DNA of 6,983 nt from assembly GCA_024643445.1 (NCBI GenBank), contig JAHEMX010000197.1, positions 1-6,983 of the forward strand. The letters are read 5' to 3'. The stretch's first letter is position 1. Each line of letters begins with the position of its first letter. The stretch comes from Desulfobulbaceae bacterium (GTDB taxonomy: Bacteria > Desulfobacterota > Desulfobulbia > Desulfobulbales > Desulfocapsaceae). The position numbers and the translations under genes were made by a program. Shown one piece after another: positions 1 to 6,053 of the stretch. The notes below the pieces were generated by a model that saw only the letters and a list, made by a program, of their open reading frames with translations, made no database searches and was not told the DNA's origin.

Positions 1-734
1 ATGAACCGGACGCAGCACCGAACATTTCCCGGCCGGCCTACGGAGACAGCCTCACTTCCCAAAGCCTCTTGGCAGGGATTATGGCCGCTCTATTCATCCG
101 GGAACGGACCGGTGAGGGGCAGGAGGTAGAGGTCTCCCTGTTCCACACGGCAGCCTTTGCCCTTGGCACCGATCTTTCCGGCTGCCTGATAACCGGTGAG
201 GATTCGATACGTCCGACACGCCGCTCTATGGCAAACCCCATCCGCAATATCTATCCAACCAGCGATGGTCGCTGGATCATGCTCGGCATGACGAACTCTC
301 AGCACTATTGGCCGGGCTTTTGTACGGCTATCGGTAAAACAGGGCTCGTAGAAGACCCCCGGTTCTGCACACAGGAAGATCGGGCGGAACATGCCGGCGA
401 GCTGGTGAGGATAATCGAGACTATCTTCCTGACAAAAACCTATCTTGAGTGGCAGGAACTGTTGAGCAGCAACAAACTCATCTGGTCTCCGGTAAAAACA
501 CCGCTTGAAGTAACCAATGATGAGCAGGCGATTGCCAATGACTTCTTCGGCGAATGGGATCATCCCACCTACGGAAAAATAAGAATGTTGAACAATCCCA
601 TTAAGTTATCGAAGAGCACTGCTGAAAACAGGATGAAGGCTCCAGAGCTTGGAGAACATACCGATAGCATTCTGCAAGAATTGGGGTATAGCCCTGTTGA
701 GATAAAAAAACTCTACGATAACGGTATCATATAG
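1..734 (+). CDS. CoA-transferase family III (CaiB/BaiF), C-terminal part, 5' end outside window
   Basis: Members of this family move coenzyme A between carboxylic acids in the cytoplasm through an aspartyl-CoA anhydride intermediate. The open frame starts at base 3 and runs to TAG at 732-734 (243 residues visible). A TTG at 69 could be mistaken for a start, but family-like sequence continues upstream of it (RPAYGD, where the family has a conserved GD), so the gene is cut by the window edge. Visible family traits: the RERTGEGQEVEVSLF stretch (family pattern R-x-x-TG-x-GQ-x-V-x-V-S-L), then NPIRNIYPTSDGRWIML, and the typical C-terminal APELGEHTDSILQELGYS followed by an EI..L...GII tail. Full members are about 380-450 residues. 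The N-terminal Rossmann-like part and the catalytic Asp are therefore not visible, and neither activity nor substrate can be judged. It converges on miaB, so it is transcribed separately. Confidence 0.88.
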   Translation, partial: EPDAAPNISRPAYGDSLTSQSLLAGIMAALFIRERTGEGQEVEVSLFHTAAFALGTDLSGCLITGEDSIRPTRRSMANPIRNIYPTSDGRWIMLGMTNSQHYWPGFCTAIGKTGLVEDPRFCTQEDRAEHAGELVRIIETIFLTKTYLEWQELLSSNKLIWSPVKTPLEVTNDEQAIANDFFGEWDHPTYGKIRMLNNPIKLSKSTAENRMKAPELGEHTDSILQELGYSPVEIKKLYDNGII

Positions 735-775
735 AACCATCAGCGATTACCGGAACATCGTAGCTCAGAGATTCG

Positions 776-819
776 CCGGGAGCCGCTCGGATAAAGTTCT
801 TTATCCGAGCGGCTCCCGG
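776..819. terminator. Perfect 21-bp inverted repeat between convergent genes, possible bidirectional terminator
   Basis: The left arm is bases 776-796 and the right arm 799-819. They are exact reverse complements separated by only TT, so the real hairpin would open a pair or two to form a 4-6 nt loop (AAAGTTCTTT at the tip). The outer stem is very GC-rich (CCGGGAGCCGCTCGG). It lies 41 bases after the CoA-transferase stop and 13 bases after the miaB stop on the other strand, the usual place for a shared terminator. Neither strand has a T-tract after the stem: the plus strand continues AAAAACG and the minus strand CGAATCTC. It is therefore not a textbook intrinsic terminator. It could act as a transcript-end stabiliser or be a copy of a dispersed palindromic repeat. 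Confidence 0.6.
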
Positions 820-832
820 AAAAACGCTGCGG

Positions 833-2188
833 CTATAAAACCTGCGTACCTTTCAGGGAGTGCTGACCGGCGTGATAGATCTCTGCCTTGATGAAGTGAC
901 CAGGCCTGGCCACACCTTTTAATTCGACATGAACGATATGGTTGGTAGTGGTTCGTCCCCTGGCCACTTCTGGTTGAACACTTTCCAGCAGGACAGATAA
1001 AGTTCTTCCGATATACTCCGTATTTCTCGCCAGACTTATCTCGTCCTGGCGCTTCTGAAACAGTTGCAGTCGCTCACTTTTTACCTGCTCATCCACCTTG
1101 TCATCAAGTGCTGCGGCCATTGTGCCAGGCCTATCCGAGTATTTGAAGGAAAAAGAACCGTGAAAGCGGACCCTGTCGAGCAGGCCCATGGTATGCTTGA
1201 AATCCTGCTCTGTTTCTCCCGGAAAGCCGATGATCATGTCGGTGGTGAGGGCCATTTCAGGGCGCACCGCGATGAGTCGATCAACCTTATCGAGATAAGT
1301 CTGGATGGTGTATTTTCGGTTCATCCTCTTGAGAATAGTATCCGATCCGGACTGCACCGGAAGGTGAAATTGCGGACAGAGATTTTTGATGGTGGCAAAA
1401 CAGGCAATTAGTTCATCGGAGAGATCTTTCGGGTTTGAGGTGGTAAAACGCAGCCGCTTGAGTCCGTCGATCGCTGATACGTCATGGAGCAGCCGGGCAA
1501 AAGAGTAGGGGAGTCCTCCGCTCGTAACTGGATTGGACTTACCGTAGGAGTTGACATTCTGGCCGAGCAGGACGATCTCACGCACGCCGGAGTCAACCAG
1601 CGTTTTCACTTCATCGAGAATATCGAAAACACTTCTGGAAACCTCCCGTCCTCTCGTGTAGGGAACCACACAATAGGTACAGAAATTATTGCAGCCCTGC
1701 ATGATGGTAACAAACCTGCTGAAAACAGCAGTGTCATTTCCGCTAACGGCATTTCCAGGCTCTTGGCTGTTGAGCCGTGGAATGTACCGCGGGATTTCGT
1801 ATGAATCTGAAAGGTTTATCGCCGTTTTCCCCGGCATGTTTTCAAGCAGAAAAGGCAGATCATAGATGGCCTGGGTACCGATAACCAGATCAACATGCGG
1901 CATGCGTTCCAGGATATTCCTCCCTTCCTGCTGGGCCACGCAGCCGGCGACGCAGATTTTCATGCGGGGGTTACGCTTTTTGGCCTTTCGCAGTGAACCG
2001 AGCAGACTGAATACCTTCTGTTCGGCCTTGGCCCGCACCGAACAGGTATTGAGGATGACAACAGAGGCATCCTCGATCGACAACCCTTCAATGTAGCCGT
2101 GTTCACCAAGTTTCTGAGCCATTATCTCGCTGTCACGAATATTCATCTGACAACCGAACGTCTTAATAAAAAATGATTTTTCTTCCAT
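833..2188 (-). CDS. miaB: tRNA-2-methylthio-N6-dimethylallyladenosine synthase (MiaB)
   Basis: This radical SAM methylthiotransferase adds a methylthio group at C2 of i6A37 in tRNAs reading UNN codons, giving ms2i6A37. The 451 residues match the family's usual length. The N-terminal MTTase domain opens with TFGCQMN and carries the three cysteines of the auxiliary 4Fe-4S cluster (C13, C49, C83). The radical SAM domain has the CxxxCxxC cluster motif at C166, C170 and C173 (QGCNNFCTYCVVPYTRGRE). The C-terminal TRAM domain covers about 388-451 (GRTTTN, then a SLKG end). TFGCQMN with the IMQGCNNFCTYC form points to MiaB rather than RimO or MtaB. It is last in the purB -> small gene -> miaB run, 32 bases after the preceding stop. 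I see no good Shine-Dalgarno before the ATG at 2188, so translation may be weak or coupled. The MiaA substrate supplier is encoded further upstream in the window. Confidence 0.96.
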   Translation of the reverse strand: MEEKSFFIKTFGCQMNIRDSEIMAQKLGEHGYIEGLSIEDASVVILNTCSVRAKAEQKVFSLLGSLRKAKKRNPRMKICVAGCVAQQEGRNILERMPHVDLVIGTQAIYDLPFLLENMPGKTAINLSDSYEIPRYIPRLNSQEPGNAVSGNDTAVFSRFVTIMQGCNNFCTYCVVPYTRGREVSRSVFDILDEVKTLVDSGVREIVLLGQNVNSYGKSNPVTSGGLPYSFARLLHDVSAIDGLKRLRFTTSNPKDLSDELIACFATIKNLCPQFHLPVQSGSDTILKRMNRKYTIQTYLDKVDRLIAVRPEMALTTDMIIGFPGETEQDFKHTMGLLDRVRFHGSFSFKYSDRPGTMAAALDDKVDEQVKSERLQLFQKRQDEISLARNTEYIGRTLSVLLESVQPEVARGRTTTNHIVHVELKGVARPGHFIKAEIYHAGQHSLKGTQVL

Positions 2189-2220
2189 GATAATAGATTG
2201 TTATTTCAAGACCAGGGAGA

Positions 2221-2463
2221 TTAGTGCAGGGCTGGCCGCTTGATCTGGGAGGCAAGAGATGAGAGGAGCATGACCAGTTCTTCAAGAGATTCAGCTGCAC
2301 ATTTCAATCTAATACTGTTCGGATGATCCTTGACTGAGGAAATAACAGCAAGGTTATCGTACCCTTCGATAATGAATTTCAGATAATGGAACCGGTCACT
2401 GGAAATCGAATAATAGGTATCAATGAGACACAAATCCGCAGGTATATTCGAGGTCTTGTTCAT
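2221..2463 (-). CDS. Small DUF4911-like protein of unknown function
   Basis: This is an 80-residue soluble protein with no signal peptide, membrane segment or cysteine motif (two isolated Cys). The core reads RFHYLKFIIEGYDNLAVISS, then a hydrophilic turn, IRLKCAA, and a leucine-rich helix (SLEELVMLLSSLASQI). This looks like the short DUF4911 family seen in Desulfobacterota and some Firmicutes. The assignment is from memory of the family pattern, not a search. The alternating pattern suggests a small alpha/beta fold, with a beta-strand before and after the turn and a C-terminal helix. The ATG at 2463 follows the purB stop by 5 bases. A TTG at 2466 is an alternative start one codon earlier. No clear Shine-Dalgarno is visible, so translational coupling to purB is likely. 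Function is unknown. Its place between purB and miaB hints at nucleotide or tRNA metabolism but proves nothing. Confidence 0.72.
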   Translation of the reverse strand: MNKTSNIPADLCLIDTYYSISSDRFHYLKFIIEGYDNLAVISSVKDHPNSIRLKCAAESLEELVMLLSSLASQIKRPALH

Positions 2464-2468
2464 CAAAG

Positions 2469-3914
2469 CTAGACGGTAAGAGATGATTCTACAGTGGTCA
2501 TGGTTACCTTGTTTGCCGCCAGCAGCGGATAAACAATTTCAGCCAGGAAGTCTTCTGTCTGCTGTGTTGCACGTCCGGTATACTGAAGTGTTGAACCTGT
2601 CAGCGCGTTGAGCTCTTCAAGAGAAAAAGGTAATCTTTCATCGGCAGCCAATCGTTCCAAAAGATCGTTGTCCAGGCCTTCATTCTTTACAACCCTGCCC
2701 GCTTCAACAGAGTGTACCTTGATAATTTCGTGCATGTTCTGGCGGCTTTCTCCCTTTTTAACGGCCTCCATTAATATTTTTTCGGTCACCATGAAGGGGA
2801 GTTCCTCTTGCATTTTTCTATATATTTGTTGCGGATAAACAACCATATCTGACGTTATATTCACAAATAACTTCAATATCGCATCGCTCAAGAGAAAGGC
2901 CTGCGGAATATCCATACGCCGAATAGCCGAATCATCAAGGGTTCGCTCAAACCACTGATTGGCGTACGTCGCCGAGAAGTTGGGCACGAGCCCCATCAGT
3001 TTTCTGGCAAGACCGGTCATACGCTCGGAACGCATCGGGTTCCTTTTATAAGCCATGGCAGACGAGCCAGTCTGTTTGGCAGAAAACGGTTCTTCCTGCA
3101 TTTTGAGGTTCGATAGAAGCCTGAGATCAACGGCAAACTTATGAGCCGTTGCGCCAATACCGGCAAGGAGTTCGATGAGTTTCATGTCAAGCTTTCTGCT
3201 GTAGGTCTGACCGGTAACCGGAACCGGTTTTTCAAACCCGAGTTTTTTGGCAACCAGGTTGTCCAACTCACGAACTTTCTGGTGATCTCCCTTGAAGAGT
3301 TCAAGAAAGCTGGCCTGGGTTCCCGTTGTGCCCTTGGCTCCGCGCGCCGTCATGTTTTCAAGAAAATAATCAAGGTACTGCAAATCAAGAACAAGATCCT
3401 GAAGATAAAGGGTATTTCTCTTGCCAACGGTGGTAGGTTGAGCAGGCTGGTAGTGCGTGTAGCCAAGGGTCGGTAGCGCTTTATACCGTTCGCAGAAGGC
3501 GGCCAGATGTGAGATGACGTTCAGCAATGCATTTCTTACTATCAGCAACCCTTGTTTCTGAATGACAAGGTCGGTGTTGCAGACGACAAATTGGGAAGTG
3601 GCGCCGAGATGTATAATGGGTTCTGCGAGAGGGCACCTGATGCCGAACTCATAGACATGAGCCATGACGTCGTGTCTTATTTCTTTTTCTTTTAGACGGG
3701 CGACTTCATAGTCGATGTTGGCGACATTGGTGCGCATCTGATCAATCATTTCCTGAGTAATGATATCAGTCAGTCCAAGTTCGAATTGCGACTCAGCCAG
3801 AGCCACCCAGCATTTTCTCCAGGTGGTGAATTTCATCTCTTCAGAAAAGAGATGCTGCATTTCAGGGCTCGTATAACGGCTTACAAGTGGTTCCTGATAA
3901 ATGGAAGTGGACAT
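2469..3914 (-). CDS. purB: Adenylosuccinate lyase
   Basis: PurB cleaves fumarate from SAICAR (de novo IMP synthesis) and from adenylosuccinate (AMP synthesis) as a cytoplasmic homotetramer. It belongs to the fumarase/aspartase superfamily. From the ATG at 3914 the protein has 481 residues. Landmarks: RHDVMAH around 80-86, HLGATS at 102-107, the general-acid histidine in GYTHYQPAQ (H154), GTTGTQASF at about 198-206, and the signature loop GSSAMAYKRNP at 283-293 with catalytic Ser285. The length and many stretches (KGTTGTQASFL, QWFERTLDDSA, GSSAM.YKRNPMRSER) resemble the long vertebrate-type ADSL more than the shorter B. subtilis form. The loop has Ala288 where SSAMP is common. An in-frame ATG at 3926 would add MERL, but GGAG at 3921-3924 sits 6 bases before the 3914 ATG and overlaps the earlier one, so 3914 is preferred. 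It is first in the run with the small gene and miaB. Confidence 0.96.
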   Translation of the reverse strand: MSTSIYQEPLVSRYTSPEMQHLFSEEMKFTTWRKCWVALAESQFELGLTDIITQEMIDQMRTNVANIDYEVARLKEKEIRHDVMAHVYEFGIRCPLAEPIIHLGATSQFVVCNTDLVIQKQGLLIVRNALLNVISHLAAFCERYKALPTLGYTHYQPAQPTTVGKRNTLYLQDLVLDLQYLDYFLENMTARGAKGTTGTQASFLELFKGDHQKVRELDNLVAKKLGFEKPVPVTGQTYSRKLDMKLIELLAGIGATAHKFAVDLRLLSNLKMQEEPFSAKQTGSSAMAYKRNPMRSERMTGLARKLMGLVPNFSATYANQWFERTLDDSAIRRMDIPQAFLLSDAILKLFVNITSDMVVYPQQIYRKMQEELPFMVTEKILMEAVKKGESRQNMHEIIKVHSVEAGRVVKNEGLDNDLLERLAADERLPFSLEELNALTGSTLQYTGRATQQTEDFLAEIVYPLLAANKVTMTTVESSLTV

Positions 3915-3920
3915 TAATCG

Positions 3921-3924
3921 CTCC
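3921..3924 (-). promoter_or_regulatory. Shine-Dalgarno that decides the purB start
   Basis: On the minus strand GGAG lies 6 bases before the ATG at 3914 and falls inside the first codons of the longer reading (ATG at 3926). The region before 3926 is AT-rich with no SD-like purine run, so 3914 is the better start. Confidence 0.6.
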
Positions 3925-3938
3925 ATATTAGGCTTATT

Positions 3939-3966
3939 ACGTTAGATATATACGCTATCTACACGT
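3939..3966 (-). promoter_or_regulatory. Inverted repeat in the purB leader
   Basis: Arms TAGATA (3943-3948) and TATCTA (3956-3961) flank a 7-base spacer. After a small internal loop, ACG (3939-3941) pairs with CGT (3964-3966). The structure sits 25-52 bases before the purB ATG at 3914. If the promoter at 3980-4008 is right, it falls inside a leader of about 60 bases. It could be an operator or a weak RNA hairpin. The stem is AT-rich and no known purine riboswitch motif is seen. Confidence 0.3.
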
Positions 3967-3979
3967 AACTAGGTTTTAA

Positions 3980-4008
3980 ATTATTTGTAGTCAACTATTT
4001 TAAAGCAA
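3980..4008 (-). promoter_or_regulatory. Candidate sigma-70 promoter for purB operon
   Basis: On the minus strand a -35-like TTGCTT (4003-4008) and a -10-like AATAAT (3980-3985, 5 of 6 matches to TATAAT) are separated by 17 bases. Transcription would start near 3973, leaving a leader of about 60 bases before purB. The -35 box matches only TTG. A better-looking TTGACT (3989-3994) overlaps it but has a poor -10 partner at 17 bases. The whole stretch 3930-4080 is AT-rich, so a promoter is likely here, but its exact position is uncertain. Confidence 0.35.
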
Positions 4009-4052
4009 AAGACACCAATGGCTGGTCCAGAATCCACTTATCTAGAATGTCG

Positions 4053-4068
4053 CATAATGTATATTATG
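4053..4068. promoter_or_regulatory. AT-rich palindrome, possible operator upstream of purB
   Basis: CATAAT and ATTATG form perfect 6-base arms around GTAT. The site is about 45 bases upstream of the candidate purB -35 box, where an activator or a second promoter could sit. I cannot name a regulator. In AT-rich DNA such a palindrome can occur by chance. Confidence 0.25.
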
Positions 4069-4082
4069 TAAACTAAACAAGC

Positions 4083-4109
4083 GGGCGCCGCGTCGGTACG
4101 GGCCGGCCC
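4083..4109. terminator. GC-rich bidirectional terminator-like hairpin
   Basis: Paired segments are GGGC (4083-4086) with GCCC (4106-4109), GCC (4087-4089) with GGC (4101-4103), and CGT (4091-4093) with ACG (4098-4100), around a CGGT loop. A 2-base bulge (4104-4105) and a 1-base bulge (4090) interrupt the stem. On the minus strand it is followed by GCTTGTTTAGTTT, so it could end the miaA-recJ transcript about 240 bases after the recJ stop and before the purB promoter. On the plus strand it is followed by TCTCTA and seven Ts (4116-4122). The island is 26 of 29 G/C over 4081-4109 and has AT-rich sequence on the purB side. The bulges and the gap before the T-tract make termination strength uncertain. 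Confidence 0.4.
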
Positions 4110-4349
4110 TCTCTATTTTTTTGCAACCCTGCCGTCGTGGCAGCTTTCGCCCAATCAAAATAACGATGATTGCGCGGCAGCGCTCGCTTTTTCTCAATCT
4201 CCCCAGGGAAAAACGGCGTGCTTTTGTTTTATTGTTGGAAACATCACGGCGACACTTGGCGATACAACCAAACCATCGACGTCGCCTCGTAAATTACTTT
4301 CTGTGGTTTACTAAAACGCCTGAATTGCTTTATAAAACACCTGGCCAAT
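4110..4349. other. Non-coding stretch after recJ, no gene recognised
   Basis: About 240 bases lie between the recJ stop and the GC-rich hairpin. I read both strands and found no credible gene. The plus-strand open frame from 4121 runs into the antisense of recJ and resembles no family. A minus-strand frame of about 50 codons ending near 4074 has no start supported by an SD. Small hairpins are present (CTGCC/GGCAG at 4129-4143, GGCGAC/GTCGCC about 4250-4286, palindrome CGACGTCG about 4277-4284). No tRNA, 6S, tmRNA, RNase P or known riboswitch core was recognised. It may be a long recJ 3' untranslated region. Confidence 0.5.
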
Positions 4350-6053
4350 TCACCAAATATCTTCTGCTTTTAATTTCCAACTGGATTTGCCGTTATAGTG
4401 ATCACGAAAATGCGAATATTTCATTTTGCAGGAACTGCTGATATCAAGCCTGAGCGCCTTATGCCCCAGGTTAAAACCAATGAAAGGAATATTGCTCAAG
4501 CGTCCCCTGAGTATTCCCCTGATATGTTCTTTGTTGAAACCGAAATAGCTGATTGAAACAAAACGAACGTGATTATCCACAAAAACCGGTTTTGGATTAT
4601 CTTCTCCCAGCGGTTCTAAACGAAGCAGGTTATCGATAAGTATAGGATCAAGCGCTTCAGAAATGGATAATTGTTGGTAATTTTTCTCCAATGTAATGAT
4701 ATTATTCTTATTTTCTAATAATTGAAGCAAAACCGATTGTTCGAAACAACGCTTGAATAAAGCAAAATGCTCTGCTGCAAGAGAAAATCCTGCCGCAACT
4801 TCATGACCACCAAACTTTTCAAGATAAGTCGAACACCTATCCAAGGCTCGATAGAGGTTGAATCCTTTCTGAGCTCGCCCAGATCCTTTTAACATCATCG
4901 GGTCCAGGTTGCTCGGGCAGCAGACAAGCGCAGGGACCTGGTAGGTTTCTGACAGTCTTGATGCCGTTATGCCTAGAATACCATCCTGAAAATCCCCCGA
5001 ATTACCCGTCATAACGATACATTTTTTTTCATCCAGTTCGGTATGACTCACTTTTTTCATGGCACGTTCCAGATCGCTTCTCGATGCCCCCTTCCTTTTC
5101 TCGTTCAGCGTGACAAGGTCTGCGGCAAGACTCTGGGCCTCAGTCGCTGATTGAGTCAAAAGCAATTCAATGGGGAGGCGTGACTCACCGAGCCTGCCCG
5201 CAGCATTAATAGCCGGTGCAACCTGGTAGGATATCGTTTCACCGACAACCTCCTGATGGCTGATATTCAGTGCATCAAAAAGGGTTATAATATTTGCAGG
5301 CTGTGAGGACGCAATCACCTCAAATCCCCCCCTGGTCAGTAATCGGTTAACCCCCGTTAACGGGACCAGGTCCGCGATAGTGCCAATGGCCACATAAACT
5401 AGAAACGACTTCATTTTTATTGTTGAAGCAATTGAATGTAGGTATTTATTTTTCCGAAGTTCCCTTCTTAAAGCAGAGGCAAGATAAAAGGCAATGCCAA
5501 CTCCGGCCAGCTCTTTGACAGGAAAATTACAGTCATCCTGTTTTGGATTTATCGTTGCGTCCGCCAGCAGTTCATCGGCCGGAACCTGATGGTGATCGGT
5601 GATAATGACCCGGAAGCCTTGCGCTTGAGCCTCTCGTACTTCATTTTTATTCGCTATGCCGCAGTCAACCGTTATCAGCAGCCTGTTGCCTTGCATGGTG
5701 TCTGAAAACCTTTGCAATACTTTGGCATTCAAACCATATCCGTCGGTAATCCTGTTTGGTATGTAATGTTTTACCGATATGCCCAGCTCCCTGAAAAAAA
5801 GAACAAGAAGGGCCGTCGCCGTTATTCCGTCAACGTCATAATCCCCCCATATGAGTATTTCGTGTTTGTTTTCAATGGCTTCCAATAACAAAGCAACAGC
5901 CTTGTCCATTGATTTGAAGAGCTCCGGTGACGGCAGGTCCATGAGAGTCGGGAAAAAATAGGAGCGCAGTTCCCTGTCGTTTTCGATGCCAAGCGTTTTC
6001 AGATGCTGCCTGATGACAGGATGCACGGTATAGTCTGTTTGCGGGGGCATCAT
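4350..6053 (-). CDS. recJ: Single-stranded-DNA-specific exonuclease RecJ
   Basis: RecJ degrades single-stranded DNA 5' to 3' in recombinational and mismatch or base-excision repair, using two metal ions. The 567 residues match the family length. The DHH domain shows GDYDVDG (D71, D73, D75), VDCG (D130), TDHH (D153-H154-H155) and GTIADLVPL (D228). INAAGRLG follows at 282-289. The DHHA1 domain has GILGITASRL (358-367), GSGRA (390-394) and FGGHEVAAGFSL with G415-G416-H417. The C-terminal OB-like part ends in a lysine-rich strand before the TGA at 4350-4352. The start ATG at 6053 overlaps the miaA stop (TAATG), with GGAGGG at 6063-6068 nine bases upstream. A second ATG at 6050 is possible. One oddity is FQDG where many RecJs have WHxG before the GIxGIxASR motif. 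The DNA near 4681-4740 is only 23% G+C, encoding an Asn/Leu-rich linker. Confidence 0.95.
   Translation of the reverse strand: MMPPQTDYTVHPVIRQHLKTLGIENDRELRSYFFPTLMDLPSPELFKSMDKAVALLLEAIENKHEILIWGDYDVDGITATALLVLFFRELGISVKHYIPNRITDGYGLNAKVLQRFSDTMQGNRLLITVDCGIANKNEVREAQAQGFRVIITDHHQVPADELLADATINPKQDDCNFPVKELAGVGIAFYLASALRRELRKNKYLHSIASTIKMKSFLVYVAIGTIADLVPLTGVNRLLTRGGFEVIASSQPANIITLFDALNISHQEVVGETISYQVAPAINAAGRLGESRLPIELLLTQSATEAQSLAADLVTLNEKRKGASRSDLERAMKKVSHTELDEKKCIVMTGNSGDFQDGILGITASRLSETYQVPALVCCPSNLDPMMLKGSGRAQKGFNLYRALDRCSTYLEKFGGHEVAAGFSLAAEHFALFKRCFEQSVLLQLLENKNNIITLEKNYQQLSISEALDPILIDNLLRLEPLGEDNPKPVFVDNHVRFVSISYFGFNKEHIRGILRGRLSNIPFIGFNLGHKALRLDISSSCKMKYSHFRDHYNGKSSWKLKAEDIW

Noticed and set aside
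69..71. TTG at 69 as the start of the CoA-transferase
   Set aside because: Family-like sequence continues in frame upstream to the window edge, so this is an internal codon.
90..563. 157-codon minus-strand open frame opposite the CoA-transferase
   Set aside because: It is antisense to clearly family-like coding sequence, and its translation resembles nothing I recognise.
1064..2096. Plus-strand open frames opposite miaB (1064-1411, 1484-1804, 1866-2096)
   Set aside because: They mirror the conserved miaB frame. No SD or protein family trait supports any of them.
3141..3476. 111-codon plus-strand open frame opposite purB
   Set aside because: Antisense shadow of a highly conserved part of purB, with no family resemblance.
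4110..4349. c-di-GMP riboswitch or 6S RNA in the gap, suggested by GGGCGAAAGCTGCC on the minus strand
   Set aside because: The rest of the conserved core and closing stems cannot be found by eye, so the likeness is superficial.
4321..4352. TGAATTG/CAATTCA inverted repeat at the recJ stop as a terminator
   Set aside because: The stem is only 7 bp and AT-rich with an 18-base loop, followed by GGCGTTTTAG. This is too weak to call.
4121..4441. 106-codon plus-strand open frame in the recJ-purB gap
   Set aside because: It starts at a non-ATG codon (TTG) with no SD, is rich in basic residues without a domain, and its last third is antisense to recJ.
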